In this document: positions 32,236 through 39,927 of the stretch, in pieces | How positions within the stretch are numbered: the first letter of the stretch is position 1 | Layout: each line of letters begins with the position of its first letter | Assembly: GCA_902802825.1 (NCBI GenBank) | Contig: CADCNV010000007.1 | Location: 1 to 47,471, forward strand | Length of the DNA: 47,471 nucleotides | Reading direction: 5' to 3' | Source: an uncultured bacterium | GTDB lineage: Bacteria > Cyanobacteriota > Vampirovibrionia > Gastranaerophilales > Gastranaerophilaceae | Made by a program: the position numbers and the translations under genes | Notes under the pieces: generated by a model | What the model was told of the DNA's origin: nothing | What the model saw: only the letters and a program-made list of their open reading frames with translations | Database searches by the model: none

Positions 32236-32261
32236 AAATTCTCTGAATTATGATGAATAAC

Positions 32262-32294
32262 AAAAAAGGTTGAAATTTAATTTCAACCTTTTTT
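32262..32294. terminator. Bidirectional intrinsic terminator
   Basis: AAAAAAGGTTGAAAT and ATTTCAACCTTTTTT form a perfect 15-bp stem around a 3-nt loop between two convergent genes. Confidence 0.9.
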
Positions 32295-32318
32295 ATAATT
32301 TAAATTATTCTTCACTTA

Positions 32319-33179
32319 TTAAAAAGTAGCTGTTGCAGGTTTTTTAGCAGGAGCTGCACCAGGAATTGATTGCCAGTTTGCAGCCATAATCTTTTTGAAA
32401 GATTTCAAAGCTGTATCTTCTAATTCTCCCAATTCTTCAGCTTCCATAATAAGTTCTCTTAAAGGCATCAATGCTCTTGTATCACGCAATACACCTAACG
32501 CTGCAGCTGCACCTGCTCTGACAAGTTCATTTTCGTTACGGTTTTTCATAACGTCAATCAATGCAGGAACTGCTTTTTGATCGTTTAATTTACCTAAAGA
32601 TGTAACAGCATAAATTCTGACATTTACCCATTCGTCATATAACATATTGATAACTTTATCAACGGCTTTTTTGTTGCCGATTTCACCTAATGCTCTTGTT
32701 GCATCACATCTTACGTTAACTTTTTCGTGATCTAATGATTCAATTAAAGCATCTGTTGCAACATCACCGATTTCAATCAAAGCATCTGTTGCTGTAATGC
32801 AAACTTGTGGGTTTTCATCATTTAAAGCTTCAACTAACGGTTCAACAACAATGGCACCGCCTAAACGGCCCAAAGCTCTTGCTGCGCGAACTCTTACGTC
32901 AACGTTTCTGTCTTCTCTTAAAGATTCAATCAAGTGAGTTGTTGCTTTGCAGTCACCCAATTCACCTAATGCTCTTGCTGCATATAATCTTACAGAACCG
33001 TTTTTATCATGTTTCAAGACATCGATTAATGGTTCAACTGCTTTTGAATCGCCCATTTCACCTAAAATACGGGCTGCATTGTAACGAACCTTTTCAGAAT
33101 TGCTTCCTGTCAAATCGTTTAACAATTCATCAAATGTCTTTTTAACTTGTTTTTTCTTGCTGTTCACACTAATTGTCAT
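32319..33179 (-). CDS. HEAT-repeat protein (phycobilisome-lyase-like repeats)
   Basis: A 286-aa protein made of about eight HEAT repeats of the type found in cyanobacterial phycobilin lyases and many scaffold proteins. Recurring units such as RYNAARILGEMGDSKAVEPL, RLYAARALGELGDCKATTHL and RVRAARALGRLGGAIVVEPL fill residues 25-250. The N-terminus is basic and the C-terminus Ala/Pro-rich. GGAGG lies 6 nt before the ATG at 33179, so I reject the upstream ATG at 33197. Such solenoids bind proteins. A lyase role is unlikely here because no phycobiliprotein genes are seen. The gene-free stretch 33180-33515 downstream of the kinase gene shows nothing I can name. Confidence 0.88.
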   Translation of the reverse strand: MTISVNSKKKQVKKTFDELLNDLTGSNSEKVRYNAARILGEMGDSKAVEPLIDVLKHDKNGSVRLYAARALGELGDCKATTHLIESLREDRNVDVRVRAARALGRLGGAIVVEPLVEALNDENPQVCITATDALIEIGDVATDALIESLDHEKVNVRCDATRALGEIGNKKAVDKVINMLYDEWVNVRIYAVTSLGKLNDQKAVPALIDVMKNRNENELVRAGAAAALGVLRDTRALMPLRELIMEAEELGELEDTALKSFKKIMAANWQSIPGAAPAKKPATATF

Positions 33180-33515
33180 TATTTTCCTCCGACACACAAT
33201 TTTTTATTCACACTACTTACTTCTATATAAAAAATTTTTTGTGAATAAAATTGCTTTTTCTTTTTATTTTATGTTAACTTTTTTTACAATTCATAAATGA
33301 AATTTCTGATTTTTCTTACCTACTGCGATTTGGGTCAGAAACAAATTAAGGGTAATACTGACACTTATTCCTTCAGTATCTTTATTATAATACATATTTA
33401 CATTTAATTCATGAGTTTAATTAATATTTTTAGAAATCTTTGTAACATGTTTTTTTAAAAATAAATGTAATTCAGTAATAAATAAAAATAAAAATTCTTA
33501 TTCCGTTACATTTTA

Positions 33516-35174
33516 CTACTCACAAGGGATAGTAATAATAAATTCTGAACCGACTCCTAATTCACTTATAACACGGATTTTACCATTATGTTTATCAATT
33601 ATTTTTTGGCTTATTGCCAGTCCTAAACCTGTACCTACTCCTACACCTTTTGTAGTAAAGCCGGCTGTAAATATTTTATTGAGATTTTCTTTTGGTATTC
33701 CTTTTCCTGTATCTTTTATTTTTATTTCAAGCATGTGTTCTTTTAATTCGGTTGATATGGTTATTTTTCCTTTATTTTCAATTGATTGGCATGCGTTGAT
33801 TAAAATATTTGTAAATACCTGATTAAGCATGTTAGGATAACATTTAATCTGCGGAATGTTTCCGTAATGTTTTTCAATTTCTACTTTATTTTTTGTTTCG
33901 TGTCTTACAATTTCAAGAGTCAGATCCATTTCTTTATTTATATCTGCAAGTTGGAGTTCTGCTTCATCAAGGCGGACAAATTTTTTGAGCGATACGACAA
34001 TTTTGCTTATTCTTTCTATGGCTTCTTTATCAATTTGGTTTATTTCTTCAAACATTTGTTTAATATTTTCGTCTTCAATTTTAGAAGTTAATTTTGCCAG
34101 AATATCATTATTTGATTTTATCGATGCAACCGGAGTATTAATTTCGTGTGCAATTCCCGCTACAAGTTGGCCTAATGATGCCATTTTTTCTGAATTTATA
34201 AGTTGTAATTGAGTTGCTTTAAGTTCATCGAGTGCTTGTTTTAATTCTTTAACGTTTTGAGCATTTTTGCGGTACAATTCGGCTCTTATAATTGCGTTTC
34301 CAAGTTGTGATGATACGGCATCGAGGATTTCAAGTTCCTCGTTAAGTTCCCGTTTTTGGTAACTTAGAAGTACAACTACGCCTATCATTTTTTGGAGATG
34401 AAATATTGGAACTACAATTTTCAATACGGATTGTTTAAATGGGGTTGCACCCACATATTCTGATAGTGAATAGCCGATGGAAATTTCCTGATTATTAATT
34501 TTTGACATTACTATTTCATCAAATTTTATTGGAATTTCTTTTTTTATATTATTTTCACCATATGATTCGGTAATTGTAAATTCTTCATTGTTGTATTCTG
34601 CATAGTATGCCTTAAAGCATCCAAACATCATTGAAAGTTCTTTCAAAACAGAGTTTTGAATAATTTTTATATCCATGGATTCTCTGATGATATTTGAAAC
34701 TTTATTAATCAAAGCAATTCTAAATGCCTGTGTCTGGGCATTTTGCTTAATTTTTTGGAGTTCATCATTTTCTTCTTCGAGTTGTTTAAGTTTTTCGTTG
34801 TATTTTTGTTGTTCTTTTTCATTATTTTCAAGCAATATATCTGAGCTTACGTCTGTGAAAAAAAGTATTGTATATGCTCCGCGTTTTACGGATGTCATAT
34901 CATAATATAATATTTTGCCTGCATTATTTGTATATGAAATGCGTGCAAAAAAGTTTTCTTCAGATGTAATTGCCTGAAAAATCGGAGAGTATAAATCGAC
35001 GTTTTCGCTATCCAAAGGGCACATATCAAAATTTATTTTGTGTGCAAATCTTTTTATATCCGTAAACTGATTAAAAATACGGCAAAAAGAGTTGTTTTTA
35101 AAAACAACTTCGTCGTAATCTTTAATAACTATTACCGGATCCCTGTACTGATTAAAAAAGTCAAACTTTTTCAT
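33516..35174 (-). CDS. Soluble sensor histidine kinase (PAS-GAF)
   Basis: A 552-aa histidine kinase without membrane segments. A PAS-like N-terminus (about 1-115) is followed by a coiled coil (about 115-150), a GAF-like domain (about 155-300), a second coiled coil, the HisKA dimerisation helix with the phospho-acceptor His in AGIAHEINTPVAS (about 346), and an ATPase domain with NQVFTNILINACQ (N box), DTGKGIP (G1), TKGVGVGTGLGLAIS (G2) and GSEFIITIP. No response regulator is adjacent; the NarL-type regulator at 43840 is a possible partner only by proximity. The start has no Shine-Dalgarno sequence, and a good promoter ends 6 nt before the ATG. Confidence 0.93.
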   Translation of the reverse strand: MKKFDFFNQYRDPVIVIKDYDEVVFKNNSFCRIFNQFTDIKRFAHKINFDMCPLDSENVDLYSPIFQAITSEENFFARISYTNNAGKILYYDMTSVKRGAYTILFFTDVSSDILLENNEKEQQKYNEKLKQLEEENDELQKIKQNAQTQAFRIALINKVSNIIRESMDIKIIQNSVLKELSMMFGCFKAYYAEYNNEEFTITESYGENNIKKEIPIKFDEIVMSKINNQEISIGYSLSEYVGATPFKQSVLKIVVPIFHLQKMIGVVVLLSYQKRELNEELEILDAVSSQLGNAIIRAELYRKNAQNVKELKQALDELKATQLQLINSEKMASLGQLVAGIAHEINTPVASIKSNNDILAKLTSKIEDENIKQMFEEINQIDKEAIERISKIVVSLKKFVRLDEAELQLADINKEMDLTLEIVRHETKNKVEIEKHYGNIPQIKCYPNMLNQVFTNILINACQSIENKGKITISTELKEHMLEIKIKDTGKGIPKENLNKIFTAGFTTKGVGVGTGLGLAISQKIIDKHNGKIRVISELGVGSEFIITIPCE

Positions 35175-35180
35175 AATAGA

Positions 35181-35209
35181 ATTATAGATTATTTATTGGC
35201 TGATATCAA
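35181..35209 (-). promoter_or_regulatory. Promoter of the histidine kinase gene (leaderless)
   Basis: On the minus strand TTGATA (35209-35204), 17 nt, TATAAT (35186-35181), 6 nt, ATG at 35174. It abuts the hemW promoter back to back. Confidence 0.7.
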
Positions 35210-35237
35210 TTTGTTAAATTTATAATTTTGCTATAAT
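35210..35237 (+). promoter_or_regulatory. Promoter of hemW (leaderless)
   Basis: TTTGTT at 35210-35215, 16 nt, TATAAT at 35232-35237 preceded by TGC as an extended -10, then 6 nt and the ATG at 35244. Confidence 0.65.
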
Positions 35238-35243
35238 AACAAT

Positions 35244-36347
35244 ATGCCAAATAGTGTTTACATTCATATACCGTTTTGTAAATCAAAATGTCATTATTGT
35301 TCTTTTATTTCTTATCCGAAACTGGAAATGAAAAAAGATTATCTTAAAATTTTGGAAAAAGAAATCAACTCAACATACAATAATGAACAATTAAATACTT
35401 TGTATTTTGGCGGAGGAACACCGTCTTTACTTGAACCGGAAGAATTTAATTCTCTTATCAAACATTTTAATATTAATAAAAATACCGAAATCACGACAGA
35501 ATTGAATCCTGACGGTATAAATTCTCAGGGTTTAAGTTTTGATTATCTAAGCTCATTACATGATATCGGAATAAACAGAATAAGTATCGGAGCTCAAAGT
35601 TTTAATGATAGTATTTTAAAAATAATAAATCGCAGACATGATTCGCAACAAATAGTAAATGCTGTTTGTAATACACAAAAAGCGGGTTTTGATAATATCA
35701 GTATGGATTTTATATACGGTTTGCCAAATCAGACGGAAGATATGTTTCTTGATGATTTAAAAAAGGCCGTTGATTTAGGAATACAACACATTTCTCTTTA
35801 CGGATTATCAATAGAAAAGGGTTGTTTTTTCTATGACAATAAGCCGCAGAATATTGCGGACGATGATACTCAGGCAGATATGTATCTTAAAGCGGTTGAA
35901 TTGTTACCTTCATTGGGTTTTGAACATTATGAAATAAGTAATTTTTGTGTTCACGGGTACGAATCAAAACATAATTTAAATTATTGGAACAACGAAGAAT
36001 ATTATGGTTTTGGGGTTGCTGCGCATGGTTACGTTAACGGTATCCGCTATGGAAATAAAACTATTATTGAAGATTACATAAATAATCCTTTTGAAAAAAA
36101 TGAAGAACGTACAGAATCAACAAAAGATAAGCTGGAAGAAGAAATTTTTCTTGGTTTACGCAAAATGAAGGGGATTGATATAAAGCAGATTAATTCAAAA
36201 TATAATATAGATTTTGAAAAAAAATATATGAATATTCTGAAAAAATACGAGGATTTGAGTCTTCTTGAAAGGACTTTGGCAGGGTATAAATTAACTCCTC
36301 GTGGTATATTGGTCAGCAATACGATTTTGGCGGATTTTTTAGAATAA
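35244..36347 (+). CDS. hemW: Radical SAM heme chaperone HemW
   Basis: A 367-aa radical SAM protein related to coproporphyrinogen III dehydrogenase, shown in other bacteria to bind and deliver heme. The cluster motif is CKSKCHYCSF (Cys at about 11, 15 and 18), the GGGTPS motif is at about 56-61, and the HemW-specific HNLNYWNNEEYYGFG occurs at about 247-261, with an extra C-terminal domain. The first Met matches the family start (MPNSVYIHIPFC). No Shine-Dalgarno sequence precedes it, in line with the leaderless promoter. HemN is unlikely because it lacks the HNxxYW signature and has an N-terminal extension. Confidence 0.93.
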   Translation: MPNSVYIHIPFCKSKCHYCSFISYPKLEMKKDYLKILEKEINSTYNNEQLNTLYFGGGTPSLLEPEEFNSLIKHFNINKNTEITTELNPDGINSQGLSFDYLSSLHDIGINRISIGAQSFNDSILKIINRRHDSQQIVNAVCNTQKAGFDNISMDFIYGLPNQTEDMFLDDLKKAVDLGIQHISLYGLSIEKGCFFYDNKPQNIADDDTQADMYLKAVELLPSLGFEHYEISNFCVHGYESKHNLNYWNNEEYYGFGVAAHGYVNGIRYGNKTIIEDYINNPFEKNEERTESTKDKLEEEIFLGLRKMKGIDIKQINSKYNIDFEKKYMNILKKYEDLSLLERTLAGYKLTPRGILVSNTILADFLE

Positions 36348-36401
36348 ATTATTTTTAGCAAAAAAAAATTTTACGATTTTTTTCATTTTAAAAGGATTTA
36401 T

Positions 36402-37175
36402 ATGAATATAACTTTTCAACCGCAAAACAACAAATATAATCCGCATTTTGGTGCAATTCCGCTTGCCAAATACGGTTATTTGCATGACAAAAAACAGGAT
36501 GTAACGGTTTATCAGCTTGAAAAACGTGATGTGGATTATTTGCAATATATATCGGATAACATTGACGGATTTTATAAAAAGCACGATATAAAAGATGATT
36601 CAACAAAGCAGGTTGTAAAAGAGGCTGTTGATGCGGGAATAGAAATTTTGCAAAGTAAATATGAAAAAAAAGCAAAGGTAATGCTTGCATTGTCTGATGA
36701 GGAACCAAGTGCTATTTTAATCGGTAATGTTTTAAAAGTTGATAAAAACGGAGGATTTCATTATTCAAGCAGAAAAAATCATTCAAAAGATGAAACAGAA
36801 CTTGATTGGCTTGCGACATGGAATAAGAAAATATTCGGGGAAGGCAAAGTAATTGTAACGGAATTTTTCCATTCCGTATTAAAAGACGGATTTAAGCAGG
36901 TTTATGTACGTTCGGAAGTTCCTGAAAAATCTTTTGCAATGGATTTTTACAAAAAAATGGGATTTGAACCTCTTTCAGATGAACAGAGAGAAATTCAAAG
37001 AGAAAATGATAATCGGTATTTAATTGGTGATTATGATGCTTTAGAGGACAATATCATTCCGATGAAAGCAACAACAAGAGATATTAAACACAGTCTGAAA
37101 AAACGCGCAAAAGAACTTGAACGTAAAGAGTTCAGAGATTATATGAGCGTAGATTTACCCAAAAAAGAATTGTAA
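36402..37175 (+). CDS. FG-motif protein with GNAT acetyltransferase-like domain
   Basis: A 257-aa protein beginning MNITFQPQNNKYNPHFGAIP, the same style of short Asn-rich N-terminus ending in Phe-Gly as the genes at 3728 and 9050. Residues about 130-195 look like a GNAT N-acetyltransferase core: ELDWLATWN, then GKVIVTEFFHSVLKDGFKQV, the acetyl-CoA region, and FAMDFYKKMGFEPL, the typical C-terminal strand-helix-strand. The last 50 residues are Lys/Arg-rich and helical. AAAGGA precedes the ATG. Substrate unknown. GTTGGG repeats follow the stop codon. Confidence 0.75.
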   Translation: MNITFQPQNNKYNPHFGAIPLAKYGYLHDKKQDVTVYQLEKRDVDYLQYISDNIDGFYKKHDIKDDSTKQVVKEAVDAGIEILQSKYEKKAKVMLALSDEEPSAILIGNVLKVDKNGGFHYSSRKNHSKDETELDWLATWNKKIFGEGKVIVTEFFHSVLKDGFKQVYVRSEVPEKSFAMDFYKKMGFEPLSDEQREIQRENDNRYLIGDYDALEDNIIPMKATTRDIKHSLKKRAKELERKEFRDYMSVDLPKKEL

Positions 37176-37185
37176 TAATAATATC

Positions 37186-37212
37186 TTGTTGGGCAAGTAT
37201 GCCCAATCTACG
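37186..37212. repeat. GTTGGG palindromic repeat, copy 3
   Basis: GTTGGGC and GCCCAA arms around AAGTAT, with the flanking TTG and TCTAC typical of the family. Confidence 0.8.
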
Positions 37213-37217
37213 TTACT

Positions 37218-37241
37218 GTTGGGCTGAAAGCCCAACTTACA
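37218..37241. repeat. GTTGGG palindromic repeat, copy 4
   Basis: GTTGGGC and GCCCAAC arms around TGAAA, followed by TTACA, 6 nt after copy 3. Confidence 0.8.
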
Positions 37242-37247
37242 TATTAC

Positions 37248-37352
37248 GTCATTGCGAGTGAGTGAAACGAACGTGGCAATCCCATTAATTCAATATCGTT
37301 CAATTGTTGATTTTATGAGATTACTACGCAAACTTCGTTTGCTCGTAATGAC
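37248..37352. repeat. GTCATT...AATGAC element, copy 3 (105 bp)
   Basis: GTCATTGCGAG at the left end and CTCGTAATGAC at the right end form 11-bp terminal inverted repeats with one mismatch. A weak rightward ORF across it is not considered a gene. Confidence 0.7.
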
Positions 37353-37357
37353 ATGGT

Positions 37358-37383
37358 GTTGGGCAGGTATGCCCAATCTACAT
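37358..37383. repeat. GTTGGG palindromic repeat, copy 5
   Basis: GTTGGGC, AGGTAT, GCCCAA, then TCTACA, directly after the GTCATT element and 4 nt before the stop of the small HTH-like gene. Confidence 0.8.
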
Positions 37384-37386
37384 TGG

Positions 37387-37599
37387 TTACTTTTCTTTTA
37401 TAACGAGCTCATAACCGAGGAAATCAAGAATACATTGAACTTCATTAAATCTTATGGTTTTCTTGTTAAATTTATTTGATAAACCGCCTTCTTTGGGGAT
37501 TTTAGTTAAACCTTTTTCGCGTAAAAGGGCTGCAACTTTGCGCATTGATAAACCTTTTCTTAATAATAATATTCTTACTTCTTCATATATATCTATCAT
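37387..37599 (-). CDS. Small HTH-like protein (70 aa)
   Basis: A 70-aa basic protein. The helix-turn-helix-like segment LLRKGLSMRKVAALLREKGL (about 11-30) is followed by FNKKTIRFNEVQCILDFLGYEL (about 44-65). This pattern resembles small Cro/C1-type or phage-like regulators. I recognise no specific family. No Shine-Dalgarno sequence is present, and TACACT ends 6 nt before the ATG with TTGTCA 16 nt further up, so the mRNA is predicted to be leaderless. Its promoter overlaps the divergent promoter of the ORF at 37679, so it may regulate both. Confidence 0.6.
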   Translation of the reverse strand: MIDIYEEVRILLLRKGLSMRKVAALLREKGLTKIPKEGGLSNKFNKKTIRFNEVQCILDFLGYELVIKEK

Positions 37600-37605
37600 A
37601 AGTAC

Positions 37606-37633
37606 AGTGTATTCTATTTTATATTATTGACAA
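37606..37633 (-). promoter_or_regulatory. Promoter of the small HTH-like gene
   Basis: On the minus strand TTGTCA (37633-37628), 16 nt, TACACT (37611-37606), 6 nt, ATG. Its -35 box overlaps the divergent TTGACA at 37627-37632. Confidence 0.55.
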
Positions 37634-37655
37634 ATATATAAATCACTGATATATT
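37627..37655 (+). promoter_or_regulatory. Near-consensus promoter of the ORF at 37679
   Basis: TTGACA at 37627-37632, 17 nt, TATATT at 37650-37655. Transcription should start about 17 nt before the ATG at 37679. Confidence 0.6.
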
Positions 37656-37678
37656 ATGAACTACAATGTAATTATATA

Positions 37679-37900
37679 ATGACAAATATTAAGACGATGT
37701 TTGATTGTAAAGATATAAATGTTTTGGAATATTATGACCCTGAAGATGATGTGATTCTGCCTGATACAATATGGGGTGAATTGTATTACATTTATTGCAA
37801 TTTAGAGGATATTATTTTTAACAGGTGCAACAGAAAAGAATCATTGCGCAGACTAAGTGTGCAAATCAAAATTTACATTCGTTGGAGAAAGAACAAATAG
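37679..37900 (+). CDS. Uncharacterised 73-aa protein
   Basis: Not recognised. The N-terminal half is acidic (DPEDDVILPDTIWGELYYIY) and the C-terminus basic (RRLSVQIKIYIRWRKNK). Evidence for it is mainly the near-consensus promoter at 37627. No Shine-Dalgarno sequence is visible before the ATG. It is divergent from the small HTH-like gene and shares its control region. It could also be a non-coding transcript, so the call is tentative. Confidence 0.45.
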   Translation: MTNIKTMFDCKDINVLEYYDPEDDVILPDTIWGELYYIYCNLEDIIFNRCNRKESLRRLSVQIKIYIRWRKNK

Positions 37901-37906
37901 CATAAT

Positions 37907-37970
37907 GTTTGGTATGTATGCCCAACCTACTATCTGTAACAGATTTTCTGGATTAAAAGCCCAACTTATA
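37907..37970. repeat. Degenerate GTTGGG palindrome and half copy
   Basis: A decayed copy with mismatched arms (TTTGGTATG, then ATGCCCAACCTAC) and a lone AAAGCCCAACTTATAA half at 37953-37970, both in the gap before the DUF805 gene. Confidence 0.55.
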
Positions 37971-38022
37971 AATTACGTTTTATTAATATGGGAACGCTTG
38001 TCGCTTTGCCCATTCTGCATAA

Positions 38023-38451
38023 CTAGGGTTTTAAATCTTCATGTCGAATTTGATTTTGACCGGATAATTTTCCTGGTATAAAACAAAGCAATATAAACGC
38101 TATAATTTGTAGTACACCTGAAGTAAAAAAACTAAAGAAAGTGATAAAAATAGTAATAAATAATGCTTTAATTTTGTTTGCTGAAACATCCCAAATTCTT
38201 TTTAGCATCAACACAAAAGTTAGGTAAATTCCAACCAAAATGATTATTATTAATAATAACAATGCCAAAAGTCCTAAAATAGCCATAGTATCAGATATAT
38301 CAGTTTTTGGTATACGTTGCAATTTGAACAAAAAAGTCGTTGCGGGATAAAAAAACATTGCAGAAATTAATCCTACCCAAAAAGTAGTCAAAAAATATTC
38401 CCATCTGCCAATAGGCTCACTTAAGTTAAATACTTTTTTTAATATACTCAT
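38023..38451 (-). CDS. DUF805-like membrane protein
   Basis: A 142-aa protein with four hydrophobic segments (about 19-42, 57-85, 98-118 and 115-130). The start MSILKKVFNLSEPIGRWEYF and LMLKRIWDVSANK (about 80-92) correspond to the G-R..Y/F and R.HD-type signatures of DUF805 membrane proteins. Function of the family is unknown. GAGGAAAG precedes the ATG. It follows accC by 12 nt and is the last gene of the efp-accB-accC run, so it is probably cotranscribed with it. Confidence 0.75.
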   Translation of the reverse strand: MSILKKVFNLSEPIGRWEYFLTTFWVGLISAMFFYPATTFLFKLQRIPKTDISDTMAILGLLALLLLIIIILVGIYLTFVLMLKRIWDVSANKIKALFITIFITFFSFFTSGVLQIIAFILLCFIPGKLSGQNQIRHEDLKP

Positions 38452-38463
38452 TTAACTTTCCTC

Positions 38464-39813
38464 TTACAACCCTTTGCGTTTATAAAAATCTTCAATGAAG
38501 CCGGTATTGAAGTTTCCGCTAATGAATACTTCATCTTCAATAATTGCCTGGTGGAACGGAATTGTTGTTTCAACACCTGTTACAACATATTCTTTCAATG
38601 CGCGGTACATTCTTCTGCGGGCTTCGTTTCTGTCCCTGCCCCAGCAAATTAATTTTCCTATCATTGAATCATAATAAGGCGGAATTGCATAATCCTGATA
38701 AACATGAGAATCAACCCTTATTCCGAAACCGCCCGGAGCAAGATATCCTGAAATTACACCCGGATTTGGCATAAAATCTTTTCTCGGGTCTTCAGCATTG
38801 ATACGACATTCAATAGCATGCCCTTTGAGTTCAATATCATCCTGAGTATATTTTAATTTTTCCCCTGATGCAATGTATATTTGACCTTTTACAATATCTA
38901 CATTTGAAATCATTTCGGTAACGCAGTGTTCAACCTGAACACGGGTATTCATTTCCATAAAATACCATTTCCCATCATGGTCAAGTAAGAATTCACATGT
39001 TCCTGCACCTTCATAGTTTATTGCCTTAGCTGCACGTACGGCTGCTGCACCCATTTGAGCTCTTGTTTCAGGGTCAATAGCAGGTGATGGTGCTTCTTCG
39101 AGTAATTTCTGATGACGTCTTTGAATTGAGCAATCTCTTTCGCCTAAGTGAATAACATTACCGTAACTGTCACCTAAAATCTGAACTTCGATATGTCTCG
39201 GGTTTTCAATATATTTTTCTGCATAAACATCAGGATTGCCGAAGAAATTCTTAGCTTCACTCTGGCAAAGCTCCATATTGATTTCAACTTCTTCATCGCT
39301 GCGGCAAATTCTCATACCCTTGCCGCCGCCGCCTGCCGTTGCTTTAAGAATAATCGGGTAACCTACACGATTTGCAAACTCCTGAACTTCTTCAACAGTT
39401 TTAACAATACCTGTTCCCGGGGTAACAGGTACATCGTTTTCTATCATTGTTTTACGTGCAGTGGCTTTATCACCCATTTTGCGCATAGCTTCCGAACTTG
39501 GGCCGATAAATTTTATTCCCTGTTTTTCGCAAATTTCGGCAAAATCAGCACGTTCTGACATAAATCCGTAACCGGGGTGAATGGCATCAGCCCCTGAAAC
39601 CATTGCAGCAGACATAATTGACGGAATATTCAGGTAGCTGTCAGCGCTCTTTGCAGGCCCGATACAGTATGCTTCGGTTGCCAAACGTACGTGCAACGAA
39701 TTTGCATCTGCCTGAGAGTATATTGCAACCGTCGGAATCCCGATTTCTCTGCAAGCTCTTATAATTCTTACGGCTATTTCACCTCTGTTTGCGATTAAAA
39801 CTTTTCTAAACAT
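38464..39813 (-). CDS. accC: Biotin carboxylase subunit of acetyl-CoA carboxylase
   Basis: ATP-dependent carboxylation of biotin on AccB, the first half-reaction of malonyl-CoA synthesis. The 449-aa ATP-grasp enzyme has MFRKVLIANRGEIAVRI at the start, the Gly-rich ATP loop KATAGGGGKGMRI (about 159-171), ERDCSIQRRHQKLLEEAPS (about 225-243) and the catalytic EMNTRVQVEH (about 288-297). The ATG at 39813 has GAGGG upstream; the longer frame to 39846 reads through the GTTGGG repeat at 39826 and is rejected. It follows accB in the same direction and probably in the same transcript. Confidence 0.97.
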   Translation of the reverse strand: MFRKVLIANRGEIAVRIIRACREIGIPTVAIYSQADANSLHVRLATEAYCIGPAKSADSYLNIPSIMSAAMVSGADAIHPGYGFMSERADFAEICEKQGIKFIGPSSEAMRKMGDKATARKTMIENDVPVTPGTGIVKTVEEVQEFANRVGYPIILKATAGGGGKGMRICRSDEEVEINMELCQSEAKNFFGNPDVYAEKYIENPRHIEVQILGDSYGNVIHLGERDCSIQRRHQKLLEEAPSPAIDPETRAQMGAAAVRAAKAINYEGAGTCEFLLDHDGKWYFMEMNTRVQVEHCVTEMISNVDIVKGQIYIASGEKLKYTQDDIELKGHAIECRINAEDPRKDFMPNPGVISGYLAPGGFGIRVDSHVYQDYAIPPYYDSMIGKLICWGRDRNEARRRMYRALKEYVVTGVETTIPFHQAIIEDEVFISGNFNTGFIEDFYKRKGL

Positions 39814-39825
39814 TTTTATCCCTCT

Positions 39826-39853
39826 TTGTTGGGCAAGTATGCCCAACCTACAA
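39826..39853. repeat. GTTGGG palindromic repeat, copy 6
   Basis: TTGTTGGGC, AAGTAT, GCCCAACCTACAA, about 13 nt upstream of the accC ATG and overlapping the region just before its ribosome binding site. Confidence 0.8.
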
Positions 39854-39898
39854 ACTAACGATAGAACAGATACTGCTTCAATCTATAAATCTTACCGG

Positions 39899-39927
39899 CT
39901 AAGTATCTTAGTGCCTTAGTGTCTTTA
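39899..39927. repeat. CTTAGTGCC period-8 repeat, copy 3
   Basis: Units CTAAGTAT, CTTAGTGC, CTTAGTGT lie across the end of accB (stop at 39925) and the accB-accC gap. Confidence 0.65.

Noticed and set aside
33198-33515. Possible small gene or RNA in the gap between the HEAT-repeat and kinase genes
   Set aside because: The region is AT-rich with no good ORF, no paired stem with a T run and no convincing promoter pair.
37252-37479. Rightward ORF of 75 aa
   Set aside because: It runs through the GTCATT element and a GTTGGG palindrome and overlaps the HTH-like gene on the other strand. No ribosome binding site or plausible protein character.
37857-38081. Rightward ORF of 74 aa
   Set aside because: Composed of decayed repeat sequence and the antisense end of the DUF805 gene.
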